Shown here piece by piece: positions 34,704 to 49,175 of a stretch of DNA of 64,000 nucleotides. The stretch spans positions 3,703,501-3,767,500 of the forward strand of contig JAHQIY010000005.1 of NCBI GenBank assembly GCA_019054805.1. The letters are read 5' to 3'. This DNA comes from Brachionus manjavacas (lineage: Eukaryota > Rotifera > Eurotatoria > Ploima > Brachionidae). How positions within the stretch are numbered: position 1 is the first letter of the stretch; each line of letters opens with the position of its first letter. Position numbers and translations under genes: made by a program. The notes beneath the pieces are model-generated. The model ran no database searches. It was not told the DNA's origin and was given only the letters and a program-made list of their open reading frames with translations.

Positions 34704-35353
34704 GTTTCTAATCGAAATTTCTTCCGTTTTTTATGGAAAAAAAGAAAATTTTATATGTGATTTTTTACGCTGATCATGATTAAATTACTTAAAAAAGATT
34801 TTTGATTTCAGTTTTTAAAAATTTTGTCTTTTAAATTTTTCTCTTCAATAATTGAAATACTAAATAAAAGTAACAAATATCAGTAAATTTGTTAAAATTA
34901 AATGAAATATAAAAACTTAATTTGTTTATTCTACTCATATTTAAGATTTTTTTGTAGATTTTTTTATTCAAAAATTTAAATATTGAGCTCAGGGGGATAA
35001 ATTTCCCGTTGCTCATCGGACTTCATCCTTAAATTTTTGTTGTGTATTGTATTTAAATTGTGCTAATTCTTCATGGATTTTAATTATTAAACGTTATGGG
35101 TGAGGAAAAAAATTGAAAGAGATTGAAATACATAAAAAATATGATTCAAGAATTCAATTTAAAGAAAAATTTTTATTTAAAATAGTCAAAAATGAATAAA
35201 ATAAATTTATTGAAATGTGAAAATCACATAAAATAATTTTTAAATCAAAATAAAATCAAAAAAAGTGATATAAAAATTTAAATTAATAATTTAAAAAAAA
35301 TATTCTTCTTTTTTCATTTAAAATACAATTATTGTTATACTACTACATATAAA

Positions 35354-35540
35354 TGAATGTTTTAACCTCCTACATCATAAAAATAGGGTGACCAATTTCG
35401 ACTGGGTAATAATTGCGTTGTAGATGATCATCTCGATGCAGTAGCCTCTGTGTCAGATCGGAGCGGATGCTCAAAAAGACACATGAAAAGGAGATGAGCG
35501 CCTCCCCATTATCCACTAGGATAGAATAGGGACAATTATT
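35354..35540 (+). mobile_element. SINE body, headless copy
   Basis: CATCATAAAAATAGGGTGAC onward, through TCGACTGGGTAATAATTGCG, GATGATCATCTCGATGCAGT and GAGCGCCTCCCCATTATCC to GGGACAATTATT, matches the body and tail of the SINE at 51183-51483 with a few substitutions. The tRNA-derived head is absent, consistent with 5' truncation at insertion. Confidence 0.85.
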
Positions 35541-37762
35541 AAATTATTATACAATATAAAAGTTAATTTTTATTTTCATCTTTTAGATTTTTTTTTAATC
35601 AAAAAGAGTTAAGATTATAAAAATTAAAATGAAAATAAATTAAAAAAGTAAAGAACATATTTAGTAAAGGTAAAGGAAAAAAGAATTATGTGTTAATTAA
35701 CATTTATACAGAATATTTTTGGAAGATTTAGTTTTATGATTTAGTTTGATTTATTCTCATTCACGCGTTATTCAAAAGTAAAAATTTAAAAAAGAATTTC
35801 TATAATTTAAACATTAAATTTCTAATAGAAGAAATTTTCAATTTAATGCTGTTAACCTTAGATCAAAGATAATCTAGAAATTTTAACTATTGATAAATTT
35901 AAATAAAATGTTCACCATTTTAAGAAATTTTTGATTTTGATTTTATTATATATAATTTTTGGTTGATTAAGTAGAATTTTTTTCTTTTAAAAAATATTAT
36001 TTTCTAAATTAAATTCTAATAAATTAAAAAAAATTATTTAATTTTTTATAATGAAATTAGAATCTAAAATTTGATTAAATTTAATAGAAAAATATTTCGC
36101 TATCAGTTATAAATTCTTATGTAAATTGTTATTGATTTTTAATTTAAAAAATAAAGGAACATTGGAAAACTTTAATTTTTGAATTACATTTATGATAAGA
36201 TTATTTGATTTAATTTTTTTTCAATTTTAACCTTTTAGATTAAAAATTGTAAAGATCGTCTTGATTTGGTTATAGAAATTTAAAGCTTCACAAAAAGCAA
36301 TATTTTTTATAGAAAAAAGCATACTTGCAAAGCTTATGCTTTTCTTTCTAAAAAATAATTTGTTAAGAGCAAAGAACTACCCGTCAAAATTACCTTCTAA
36401 CATTAAAAACATCTTAAGCTACACATTCAGTCTATTGTAAAAAAATTGAAGTCTGCTAAAACCTTTGATATAAATTTTGTACAGTGTTATAATAATTGTT
36501 TGAAATTTTGAATTGTTTGAATTATTTAGTAGAATTTTCGACGACTTGCGTCGGCGTATTGACAAATAGAAAATATCAATATTAAATTATTTTTTGTTAG
36601 AATTTAAATTTTTGCTAAAATAAAATATTAGATATGGTAATTTAAAGCATCAAATTCAAAACAATTTATTAAAATTAACAACTTTAAATTTTAAATAAAT
36701 AAAGTTTGATCCTACGTATTTTTTTGATAAGCCTGTTTCCTAATTTTGTAAATTTTTAAAAATGCTTCCATAAAAAATAGCTGAATAAACGTTTGATCAA
36801 CTTAAGGCTTGGTATTAAATTTCTTAAAAAAATATTTTAATACATGTACACTTTTAAAACGAAAGAAAATCCTTAAATATTAACCATAACAAATTTAAAA
36901 GCCAAGCTATTTTTAAATATTTTTAGCTTAAATAATTTTATTCATAAAAAGCATGGATTAATGAATATACAAAAGATTGCCTCCTTGTCATTGCGCCGCT
37001 TATCTTTTTTTTGTATTTTTTTGTTCTAGCCGTACTTGCATAGATGCAGTGAGTAAGCTTAAGATTTTAAAGAGTTATTCGAATTATTTAAAATTTAAAG
37101 TAAATTCCACCATGTGGTGGTTTATGTTTAAAGCGATATGAGAAACATATGCTACAGAAATGTGTTTTGGTGCTTTTGCTTGGTCTATTTTATTCAATGC
37201 TACAAATTTAGCTTTTAGAAGCTAAAATGACATTCTATGTTTAGTTAAAGCTGATAACACTTGCTTATTTAAAAAAAAATCACTAACACAATTCACTTAA
37301 AACTTGGTAGTGATTTTGAATCTACAGATACTTGTTAAAGTTTGTTTGATTTTTTCTTATTTTTCTAGAAAGACTTGATGCTAAAGCTAAAATAATTTTG
37401 AAAATTTTAGAATTTGTAACAATGATGAGTTGCTGGTTGTTAGAATTTTTCCAAAATATAATGTTTGAATAGCTTGAATTGCTTTTGTTTGAAATGAAAA
37501 AGTAAAGAAAATTAACTTGTTATGTATAACTTAACGAAAAAATTCGAGTCCACATTTTTATGAATTTTAAAGCTCGCTTGTCTATACTCTAGCCGATATT
37601 GTTTAGTCACAAAACATGGAGGAAAAATTAACTACTGCAAAAAACTCTTCTATTTAAATACTTTAAAAAATAATCTTTGAAAAAATTTTTAAAAATTTAA
37701 TATAACACTTATTAATTCCAAACTGAACGCTTACATTATTTTTTAGATTTCATTTAAAAAGA
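35541..37762. other. AT-rich intergenic region before VGLL4
   Basis: No gene seen. A polypyrimidine run ending ATTATTTTTTAG at 37735-37746, just before the VGLL4 ATG, looks like a 3' splice site, so an upstream 5'-UTR exon of VGLL4 may lie here. Confidence 0.5.
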
Positions 37763-39047
37763 ATGAGCATAAATAAAAGCAGTAATATGGCCACTAAAAT
37801 GCCATCTTCAATGGACTATCTTTACCAGGCCATATCTTTGATAGAAGCCAAGGCTTATCAGACCCAGCAATTTCAGCCGAACTTATCACCGATCAGCGAA
37901 TTGGCATCGAATATTTTTGGTGAAAACAAAAAAAGAATCATAGGTACTAGAAAAATTTATTTTATGCTCGAATGATTTAATAGTATATTTATTTTTCTAT
38001 AAAGGTAATTTGATGCTTCAAAATCATCCACAATTTTCCACATCTCAAGCCATTTTGGCAAATAATGAAAATTATAATCTTGTTAATTACTCAAGAAACA
38101 ATTTAGCACCACAAACTAAAACAATGCCAAGTTGTACATGCTGTACCCCAAACAACTATCCAGCTAATTCATACTATTACCAGAGACAATTAAAACTAAA
38201 ACACGAAGAAAAACAAATGAATATGATTAATAAAAGACAGATGAATTCGAATGAGTCAGACTCTAAAAAATTCAGTAACCCTCCAAGTCGTTTGGAGAAA
38301 GCCAAACAATTTGTAAGAAAAGTAGAGAGTGAATCATTGGCTTCTTCTTTGCCTGTATCTTCTGATCTGACCATGAATCAAGCTCAAAATCAATACTACC
38401 CAGTAGATGTGCTTTACACTCTTTTGCCAATGTACCTCACTCCTATTCTAAATAGGCAAGCATATCAGAACCAACAGCCGATCGACCCGGCCTATATTCA
38501 AAGTTTGGTGAATTATTTTCTCAGCATACATCAGCAAATGCATCCAAAGCCACTTAACAATAACCACCAGCAGCCGAACAAGCCAAACATTACTCCAACA
38601 CACAATCAACAATCAAATCAAATCAAGAATGGTGCCAAAAAGCCTATCCGGTCCAGAATATTGATTCAGGATATTGACAGTAAAGTCGAAGAGCACTTTA
38701 AGAGATCATTAGGAAATGATTATGTAAAATTGGTGTCAGATAGCAAGCGAATTAAGCTTTCAAATGATAACAACCAGACAAAAGATGGCATACAGCCATC
38801 TTCGCCTTCTTACTCCATAAAAACAGTGTCTTCATGCACTTCGCCTAGTTTGAATATAAACGAAGCGAGCAATCAATCCTTAATGTCCGAAAAGAGTCCA
38901 GAGTATGTCGAAAGTCATTTCTCCAAGGCCTTGGGAATTGATATATGGAATAAGCTTAAGGAAAAAATAAGACATGAAAATGGATCAGATGGATGTTCGA
39001 CCGTTTCTTCAATGTCTGACACTAGTATTTCTCCTATTAAATTGTAA
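37763..39047 (+). CDS. VGLL4: Vestigial-like 4 / Tgi, TEAD co-repressor
   Basis: Two exons, 37763-37943 and 38005-39047, with a 61-base GT-AG intron (ATAG|GTACTA ... ATAAAG|GT). The reading frame is continuous and gives 407 residues (human VGLL4 is about 290). The hallmark is a pair of TDU (TONDU) motifs near the C-terminus: VEEHFKRSLG at 288-297 and VESHFSKALG at 362-371, spaced as in VGLL4/Tgi, the only vestigial-like family with two. Family knowledge: these helices bind TEAD/Scalloped and displace YAP/Yorkie, repressing Hippo-pathway targets in the nucleus. The rest is Gln/Asn/Ser-rich and likely disordered, with an N-terminal YLYQAISLIEAKAY helix also seen in the family. A run of Cys (SCTCCTP) is lineage-specific. 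Confidence 0.93.
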
Positions 39048-40722
39048 AATGTGAATAGCTAAGAATTTTGTGCCGATTAGATGACTTTACAGTGACTAAC
39101 CGATCGGTTGTACCATCTTGTATTTTAGGAAAAAAATTATTTAGTTAATTCTTTTTTAGGACTTTATTTTGTGTAAACTTTTATTATATTTCCATTAATT
39201 CTATACATATTTTTATTTTTGTTGCTATATACCGGTTGTAAAAAAACTGATGCAATCTTATTGAATTTTTTGATTAAAGAAAAATTTATTATGAAATATT
39301 TAAAAGAAAAAAGAAACTTTTCTCTTGTTAGTTTTGAGTTATTTTTTTAGATTATTTAACTTGTACATTCGAAATAAGTCCTTTTTTAATTATTGTTTTT
39401 CCATTTTTATTTTATAACCAAAATTTTAAGAATGAATAAAATTAAAGTTTAGCAAAACATTTATTTGAATTGTCGGTACATTTTAATAAAGTCAATTTCT
39501 AAATTAAGATATGTCTGATTCGACTAAGATTAAATTTTGCTTGTCTAATTTGCAAAAGCTATTTTATTATAACAATTAATTTCACTCTAAAAATTCAAAA
39601 AATCTAACTTATTAGCTATGGTGATTCTAGATGATTTTTTCGAAACATGTTTGAAAAAAATTTGCGTGTTTCATTCAGCATACTACTTAGAGACTGGCTT
39701 ACCGATCAAAAATTTTTTGATATTATTGTTCGTGTTTTTTTATGACACAAGATTCTTTTTATATTCTAAAAAAAAAATCATAACGAATTATTAAATAATT
39801 AAATTGATATTACCTTAGATTTTAAGAAATGAAAAAAAAATTTTTTGAAAAAATTGTACTTTTTAAGCTTGTTTCAAAATTGTAAAAACAAACTTATTAG
39901 ATTCAATCCAAGTTTCGGACATACAGTAAAGGATTTTAAAAAATTATTAATTTTGTTTCTTAGCCTTGTCTCACTAAAATTTTAAATTTTTTTGCATGTA
40001 TTTTACACTGCAATTCAATCAACAATCTAGTAGAACAGTCAAAATTTTTCAAGTTAAATTTAATTAAAAAATGTATTTTTTTCATGAAAAATCAGTCACA
40101 AGAGCTAATTATATTTTTTGATTTATCTTAGTCGTTTTACATTCTAAAATGAGTCTACTCTGAATCTAATTTAATTTTTACTTAGTAAAACCTTGTCAAA
40201 GGAAACTAATTAGTTTTTTTTAATAATTCTAAAAGTTTGGATTAAAATGAAAATTATAATTTTTTATACACTATTATGTCTTTTAATTTGAAAAAATTCC
40301 ATTTAAAATTGAAAACAATCTTTTCAAATATGATAAAAAATTTAATGAACTAGACTCGGAAAACGCCTCCATTCATTGAATCTTAGATGTAATCATCTAA
40401 TCGAATTTTTGTTAAACAAAAAGATAGTTTTGAATGCTACTGATTGTTTTTTTTAATTATATAATTTATAACAAAAAATCTTTGTAAAATGCTTCACGAC
40501 TTCTTCTAAAAAAGCGGATTTAAAATTTTGGTCATTTTATAAATTAAATTTTTGTCTCATATTAAAATGTTTAAAAACAAAATAATTTGCTAAATTTAAA
40601 GAAAATTTTTGATCATATACAGTTTGCTGGTATAAAATAAATAAGAATAATTACTGTGAATAAAAAAAATAAAATTTTATTCAATTAATTGAATCAAAAG
40701 TAAAATATTTAGTGATAAAAAT
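39048..40722. other. VGLL4 3' flank and intergenic region
   Basis: Lies between convergent VGLL4 and UBR3. AT-rich, with AATAAA-like signals (for example 39435) and no supported coding frame. Confidence 0.6.
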
Positions 40723-43700
40723 TTAATAATTTAACAATGGATTGTAAGACCATTTCAAACTTTGGTAATCAAATGTATGACTATACCAGCTTGATCTGAG
40801 AAGATTGTATCGTTGCTCATTTAGAAACAGCGGTTTGCCTCGTCTAAAAAATTTAAAGTAAAATGAAATTTTTTTAATTTTATTAATTTCACTTCAAGTC
40901 TTTATCTTCTTCTCCGTGCTCATCCAAATATAACGAGGCCCATACAGCACTTCGTTTATTACGCTCAATGTAAACATATGTTGAGTTAATATGCAAAAGT
41001 ATTAGTGTACCAGCACCGCACAGATTTGTATGTTTTTTGTTTGAATCTCGCATCATATCACAACAAAAATTGCACTTAAAACAAAGCTCATCACCACATA
41101 CTAGGCATACGGCTAATTCTCTCGGTATTTTCGAACAAAATTTACACTTTTTGTTCAAGTATTTATTGAACAAATCTGAATATGAGTACGGAAGCTTAAC
41201 TAACTGCGGAAAATGGTAATGATCAAACGACAAATTTAAAAGATTCTAAAAAGAATTAACTGTAAGTTTTTATCTTATTTTGATTCCAAAAATTTTGTTA
41301 CGTGAATTTGTAGGTTTTGTCGTTCACAAGATTTTTCTAATTCATACAACCAAAAATCAATTGTTTCAAAAGGTTTTTTATTTGGCCATTTTAGCGTCAA
41401 TTTACCTGAATCAGCTATGTTCAAGTAATTGATCAAGTTATCAAATGAATTCTTTTATAAAATTAAATTATAAAAGAAATTATTTTTGTTAAACAAACCG
41501 TCAGATTATTAAATATCGATGTGTTCTCATCGTAAAGATAATATTTTAAGAGTGATGCTATGTTCAAAAAGTGTATGCATCTCGTTTCTATAAAATTTTT
41601 AGCACTCTCATGTGTCCAAATTTTTTTCTTTAATTTCGAAAATAAATTAATCTAAAAATATCTTTTTAAATTTTTTTTTTAAATACCATAATATATTGAG
41701 CATTTTCAACGGATGGCTTGCTTGTGTCAGTTTTTAAAAATTTTGATCCAGCAACAAATTTAATTACATGGCGTACATATTTGCTCAACTCGGATATCTT
41801 AAAATTAGGTAAATTATCAACATTATTAAATTTGTGTTGGTTCAGTTGGATGATTTAAAAAAAAAGAAAAAATTTTGATTATTAATATGAATAAATAATC
41901 TACAATTATTAAAATTAAGTATCGAAAAAACAAATATTCGACAATCGAAAAAATTCGAATTTAAAATCAATTATATTTTTCGAATTTTTCAAGTTAAAAT
42001 TTTTGCATATTTAATTCGATCATTAATAGGAAAATTTCTTTCAAATTAGCTTTAAAAAAATGCTAGGAAACTTCTTCAAAGATGAAAAATATTCAGCTTT
42101 AATTTTTGTTTTATCTAATTATTTCTTTTTTAAAAAATAAATTTAGTCTTTATTTTAAAAATTCAAAAGTTTTTTCAGTTTTTTAATCTCATTTTAACTG
42201 CTAAAAATTTGATGAAATTTTTTGACTTGAATTTCAGACTTCGAATTGAACCTCCAGAATGATAAAATTACATTAAATTTTTAAGATTTTAAATAAGATT
42301 TTAATTTGCATGAGGCTCATGCATCTAAATCATCTTCAGTAATCAAAAAATTGAATCAATACTAGACTAATTACCCTTAAACCTTGCAAACTACCCCATA
42401 AGATTCAAACGAAAAAATGTTGGGGTACTTTTTTATAAATTTATTTAATAATTTTTTTAATACAGAATTTTTTTAAGACCCATGGGGTTTTATTATATAT
42501 TATGAAATCAAGGTTTTACGGTAATTATGGTTTTAATCGCAATTTTGCATAAATTGTCAGAGATTAAGTAAACTTTAGCCGAGCTGATAAATATGATTTA
42601 ACATTTAAATTGGAGAACACAATAATGAAATTGAAAAATAACAATGAAAAACATAAAAAAGAGAAAAAAAACAAAAATTTTAAAAATTAAAAAGAGAGAA
42701 AACATAAATTTAATAAAAAGAGTTTAATTTATTAAAATGAGGCGAAAATTAGGCTGGGTCTTATAAATATACCGTATTCTTAAAAACTTAATTCCCGGAT
42801 TCCCTCGTTCAATTATGCTGGACAATAAGCTAAACTACCAGCTTTTGGAGAATGCACCAAAGTACATCTTACCCATGCTAAAAATTTTTTAATTTGCATG
42901 TCTTAACTTGTAGTGCAGCATAATCGAACGAGGGAATCCGGGAATTAAGTTTTTACTATTAACTCTATTAAAAAATTATATCATAATATATTTTTTTTCT
43001 CTGAAATTAAATTAAATAAATTTAAAAAATTTTTGAACTTGGTTTATGCTTTTTATCTTTTTTATTCAATTTAATATATGTTTCGTTCTACCTCGTTCAA
43101 TAACGGGTATGAAAACAATTTATAATATTTTTTTTTAACTTTTAAATCTCCCACAATTAATTAAATATCAAGCCAAAATGTGCCAAAAATTATTTTACGT
43201 AAATTACTTGTTTTTCGTTATTTTTCGACCATGTTACTTTCTCTTCTTCGTCAAGTTCTTTTACAAAATCAATAATTGCTTGTATAAACACCATATTAAA
43301 TATAACTGATACAATAATATCATAATCAACTAAGAGTTTATTTTTAAATTAAAATCCAATTTTTTTTCTAAATTTTAAAAGAATTACTTTTTCCAAAATT
43401 GTGAGGTAAATTAACAACAATTAAAAGCAAAACAGCTATTGGATCTTTGAGTAAAACAGGAACCTCTAGTTTGTCTAGATTACTAAGTCTTGATTGTAAA
43501 ATGCTTTGATGAGAATCCTTTAAATTAGAAAAATTGCTACCACCATGGCTGGTACACTCAGATTCAAAAAATTCCATCGTATTGTCAATATTTGATTTAA
43601 CACCGATTTTAAACAGAAACTTATTGGTATGGTCAGACAGACTGGGATTGATGAGCATTAACCACTGTTTGGCATGTGGTTTAGTCTCGTGACACATTAG

Positions 43701-46700
43701 ACGACAATGTGTCGATATGACGTCCAATAATGGCAAAAAACACATTTTTTTCTTTTTAAAATTGAACTTGTTTGCTGATAAATAATTATCACTACTTGTC
43801 GATGAGCAAGGCTCATTGTCTGCATATGCACTTTCTTCAGAACTTTTAAAATTTTGTTTCTTCAAAAACAGCATCAAATCAATCTCTAATTGAGTTCGCA
43901 GAACACTTGTGGTAAACATTACAATATCATCATCAACCGGAGACTTGAATCCTCCAGAATGATGACTAATTAAGTTTGATTTATTCTCTAGATGCCTAAA
44001 TTCAATCGGAGTAGATAAAGTTATTATAGTTAAAGCATCATTTTTGAATTGAGCCAAAGTTTTTGAACACTTGAAGAAAAATTCTAAAAAATTCTAAATC
44101 TAACCATCTTTAAAAATACTAAAAAAATTACCGAACTGGTTCCAAGAAACGACCGAAATTTGAGAGAAGTTAAAATTTTCTCATAGGCATCTTCAGTCGA
44201 GCTTTGCAGAGACTCTTCTGAAACCCTATTTTGTTCACCCATGTTCATTTTGTCTGCCAATGAAGATAAAATCCAGATTTTTGCTGGAACGTTTGTAACT
44301 GTTGAGGAAACAACTACATCGGAACTTTGTTCAATGTTATCGCTTGATTTTGTCTGAAAATTTGTGGTTAATGGTAGAACACAATTTGCTGTTTGACGAC
44401 ACAATGGACAAGCAAAATCAATATGGTTGATTCGATGCCCATGCAGTTGTTCGTCAAGTGCTTGTCTATACGAGCTATAGCAATCAAAGTGTAAGTAATG
44501 ACCACACATTTGAGCATAAATACCACCCTGCCATCCAATATTTACCGAATATTTACATGATTCCTTCACACGAAAGATAATCAAATCTTATTTTTTCTTA
44601 ATTTAAATTTTATTTACAGGTTTAAATGCTTCCATCATATTTTTAGCCCGAAATTTTTCTCGTTTCCAACAAAGAGTTTCACTTGATTCATTTTTAGAAT
44701 CATTTGATTCTTCTGCAATGAGGTTTTTTACTGGATTTTCAACTTTAATGCTTTCACGATTACCAAGAACTAAAAATGAAATCGAAAAATTAAATTTAAA
44801 AATATTTAAAAAAGATAATTTTCAAATGAAATTTTTAAAATTATTTTTTTTAAAACCCTAATCTTTAATGATATTTGTAAGTGAAATAAGATGCTTGAAA
44901 TATAAAATTTTTCTCAACTAATTTAAGCCTTTATTAAAAAAAATTACTCAAATCTAGCTGTTTCGAAACGCTTACTTTAAATGAAATGATTAAAGTGGAT
45001 TCTTCTAATTATTAAAGATTTTCATTTCCCGATAATTAATTAAAATTTGAAAAAAAAATACTTAAATTAATTTGGCATTAAAACAAAAATTAAAACAGAC
45101 AAAGAAAGTTGGCGGAAAATGGGAAAATTTTAAAAAAGACTGAATAAATTGAATTCAAAAATCTAGATTCTTATCTACCAAATAAGAACAATTTAATTAT
45201 TTACCATTAGTTGCCTGAAGAAGAGACACGACTCCTAAAGGTCTGTCTGGAGTTGAACTTGCTGAAAGTTGACAAATACAGCAATCAAAATCTTGCTCAT
45301 TTGTTAAAATAGATGACTGATCAGCTAATAATTTTTCAATTTTAAAAGATTGATTTTCAGAAGATTCACTAGTTTCCGAAGTTGACTGGATTACAGTTCC
45401 TTTTTCAGATGCTATAAGGATTAAAAATTATAATTTTCTTTTTATTGAAAAAAGTTAAATTTACCTTTGTATGCCTCAATATCAATTTTGTTAATCGGAT
45501 TTGATAAAAAGGCTTTTTGACTCGAACTCATCTGAGCCAACAATTTTTGCTGTCGAGCTTTTGCTTTCAATTTTTTCATCCTAAAAGTTATAAATAAAAT
45601 AATAAAAAAGTTTTCTTTTTTTTTAATTTTTACTTTAAATCATCTTCGGTTGAACTCGAAGTACTTGGCGATGTCGTAGATCTTTCAATTAAAGCTTGCT
45701 TTGGTGCATTTATACTCTCAACAGTTGTTTCAATGTTTACTCGACATTTTTCGTTTAATTCAGATATTTTTTCCAACAGATTAATCAAGTAATCGTTTTC
45801 ATCTCCGACTCTACTTTTTTTAAAACTAAACTGATCTTGTGAATCTTGGTGATATTCAATTTTGAAAAATTGATTTTTTGTCTCTATCTTTTCCTCAGAT
45901 GCCTTGTTTTTACGAAGAATTTTCACTAATAAAGATATAATGCTCTCGTGGACACTGGTTTTAGAAGATGAGTCTAGCTCTAAAGGATTTGATGGCCTTG
46001 AACAAGTTGGAGAAAGCCCAGAACATATTCGCTTTAATGGAGGTAAGCTCTTATTTCCCATGGTTACTTCACTCGTGGTTTCATGTTTGACCAAACTGAC
46101 TTCGGTCTGGCTAAAAGAAACATACGTGTACAAATTGTGGTCAATTCTATTTGATTTGAACCATGTGATAGGATTTTTTTCATCAAACAAAAGTGGATTT
46201 GTGCTTTCTTCGGCATCGATGTCCATTTTTTGCCCCCAATTAGCTTTCACACTGTGAACCGAAAGCTCAAGAATAAAAATGACAAAGTATAAAATTTTCT
46301 CTGATAGAGGATTCACATAAAAGTGTTCATACAGCAGATTTAAAAGAATTGCATGCAAAATTTTGGTATTCAACAAATTCCACTTGTTGGACAAATCTTT
46401 TTGAAGCTTGGACTCGTTTTCTAGCTCAATTTTAATCTCCGGATCAGCTTCATGTAAACTGGCATCACAATCAGGTATTTTAAAAGGAGGCCAGAATTTT
46501 TTTTTTGGAATTTTTTTTTCCAAAAATTGACAATATCTGTCAAAAGACTCTTGAAATTCTCTCATCTTGACTGATCTAAGCATCACAAATAAAGGATCGT
46601 ATTCTTTAAGCCAAATAGAATCTTTGGGTTTATACCGCCCTTGTTTCAAATTGCCAATAGAGAGAATATCCAAGCTGGGCTGCAAATAATCGCTAACTTC

Positions 46701-49175
46701 ACCTAATATTTGCTTGATAAACTTCTTTGCCAGACTCAAACTACAAACATCAGGAAGACTCTCTTCTGTTTGACTGTAGGTTCTGTCCGATACACTGAGC
46801 AAATTGACTATTTCCTTCCTAGTTAAGTTATAGCTTTTGAGGCTTAGATTTGGTCTTATTGTCATTATTTGGGCAAGAACAGTCAATGAGCCGATCAGCA
46901 TTGAATTCATGTGAGCTGGTTCTAATTCGTCCAGCTTGCCATCATCTGAATTTTGACTAAGATTATTCAGCATTGTTTCAACTAAATTTTGAACCGAATC
47001 AGAACTAACGTTGTCCAAATTTTGACCCGTAGTTCGGGTTCGATTTTTGATGGAATTTTTTAACCACTTCAAAATATGAAATCTTTCAAAAAACATGTTC
47101 ATAAAGCTATCTGGGTTCAAATGCGAAGCTAAAACTTGAACTAAAAACAAATCCAAATCGCTAAACGATGAACAAAAGTGGTTTTGGACATAAGTCATCA
47201 CTTGGCCTTTCATTTGCATTCCGTTTCTGGTCCACATGTTGGCATGTATTTCATGAAATCCAATTAATAATTGAAGCGGATGGGCCAGTAAATTTGCCAG
47301 ACAATATTGGTTAGTTTTCGAATCGAAGGCTAGAATTTTCTCTATCACTTTATCCAAGCTTAGTTTTTGTACAGTCAAAGAGTTGTATAGAAAACTCGAA
47401 AAATATCTATGCAGTGGCAAGTGAAAGCTAATATGTTTAGGATTAGGTCTTGTGATTATATGATTGGAAGTATTCAAATCTAACAGAGTTATTTGACTCA
47501 GCCAAGAGATTAACTTGTCCAAAATTAATTTAAGCAATTTAATGCTTGGATCTGCCATTTCTACGCTGTTCATGTGTTGCAGTAGAGACCACATTATAGA
47601 TGAACAAAATTCTAGTTCGGCTGAAAACGAGCTGAAATAAGTGGGCGACTCGTACTGAAAATGCTCACCGAACTGTCTAACATTCAAATTCATTGATTGG
47701 AAACATGCTACCAAATCAATCCATAGCTTGATTATTTTTTGGTCGAGCAAAAATTCTAAAGCAATGCTCTTATGGGACAATAGATTTGACAAATCGCTAA
47801 TGGGAAGCCAGTATAGATTTTCCTGGAGAATGGGGTGATCTGGATCGACCACAAAATGGGTGTTGGCAGCGCTTTGGAGCGAATTTTTTGTCAGCAGTCT
47901 TTTTTCCAAATTATTTACATTAGTATTGCTTATTATATTGAAAATTGTTGATAGAAAAATTGGTAAAAGGTTAAATTCTCTCATTGCCTTGAGTGCTATT
48001 GCCTCATCGCTAAACAGCTGAACACTTATATGGACCACTCTACTTGAAAAATTTTCTAATTTTGATTCAATTAACATGGTTAGTATGTAGCTGTATTGGG
48101 TTACAAATGATTTTACAAAAATTTTCTTATAATTTGTGTCCGGAAGTAGACTGAGCAGAAATTTTACTAAATTTTCTGGTAATTCGTATTTTATGCACCA
48201 AAATAAGAATTCATCAACCATTTTGTTATGATCAAGCTGACAGATTTCGACTTGTTTGTCGACAAAAACCTCTGGAACCACAATCGGTTTCTGTTCTTTG
48301 AGGCTCTTTAAATAAATTTTTTGTTGAAAAGTTAATTCTGACTCTCTTTTAGGGCTATCAGACTGCTTTTGACATTCTAAATCGATCTTTTGCTTATAAA
48401 AATCTTCGCTGATCAAATAGTCAACAAATATTTTACGTAATGGAGTTCCTGTTGAGCAAAGATCATTTAAAAAGTCAATATAGATGGCAATTTCTGAATA
48501 AAATTTATCTTTTGAGTGGCCTGGCTCATTTTTATTGCATACGATGACGTAAGATGACCGCAAGTGCTGTAAAATTCGGTATAAAAGATTAGGAAGAATG
48601 ACTTCGGAGCATTTGGTTAATTCTTGCGGTGGAGAGGTTGGAGTTGATTTTTTGTTACAGCCGTGATTTTTGCAAAAACCGTTCGGATTCATGACATGAT
48701 CGTCCCCACAGTCACATGCGCCTCCAGCTCCTGAACGAAACATGTTGAAATCATGTCCTTCATGGTCACCATTTTTAAAGCAATCGGCGCATATTGACAT
48801 GCATGGTGAAAGAGCACATGTCCGACAGCGATATGCAATATAGTTTACATTCCAAACCAAGCCACAAACAGAACTGGTATCGTGGGTTTTAACTTTTAAC
48901 ACCAATTAGGAAGAAAATATTTTCATTTTATTAAAACATAACTTACGTTTAGTTTTAAAAGTGTCGTAGTTTATGCCTCCGGTTATGTAACTTTTTAAAA
49001 TATCAACGCTGCAGTTTGGATCGTTTAATGGTCTTTGAGGATTGAACAAATTTTCCAATATTGTCATGGTTTCTTTGCAGTTTTCTCCACCACTTCTTAG
49101 ACATACTTCACGGAATCGGTCAGTCGGAACATGGACGAAATTAGTAGCGCTGGAAGATTGCTGTTTTGGCTGCAT
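40723..49175 (-). CDS. UBR3: UBR3 E3 ubiquitin ligase
   Basis: A gene of about 13 exons read leftward: 48947-49175, about 45636-48892, then about 45470-45582, 45204-45412, 44622-44772, 44132-44590, 43377-44075, 43208-43329, 41690-41830, 41500-41630, 41290-41455, 40893-41247, and 40723-40843. It encodes roughly 2000 residues, near the family's usual length. The UBR box follows the exon-1 join (CGLVWNVNYIAYRCRTC, CADCFKNGDHEGHDFNMF, GACDCGD). A RING-type domain is split over exons 4-6 (CCICQLS; CGHYLHFDC; FACPLCRQTANCVLPL). The C-terminal cap follows (CKFCSKIPRELAVCLVCGDE, GAGTLILLHINSTYV, SLYLDEHGEEDKDLKRGKP). UBR3-like features include the helical centre and lack of an N-domain. Family knowledge: UBR3 ubiquitinates substrates such as APE1 and acts in Hedgehog signalling. 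No frame breaks were seen. Confidence 0.92.
42781..42955. mobile_element. 175-bp palindromic MITE in a UBR3 intron
   Basis: The 40-base ends are inverted repeats differing at one base (left 42781-42820, starting TAAAAACTTAATTCCCGGAT; right 42916-42955). TA dinucleotides at both ends fit a TA target duplication, as made by Tc1/mariner-type transposases. The interior is about 95 bases of non-coding DNA. A partial echo (TACCTCGTTCAATAACGGG) lies at 43090-43108. The element sits in the roughly 1.38-kb intron 41831-43207. Confidence 0.85.

Noticed and set aside
36300..36350. Imperfect hairpin AGCATACTTGCAAAGCTTATGCT
   Set aside because: Short and imperfect, of a kind expected by chance in AT-rich DNA.
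45904..46257. Plus-strand 117-codon frame inside UBR3
   Set aside because: Antisense shadow of the intact UBR3 exon.
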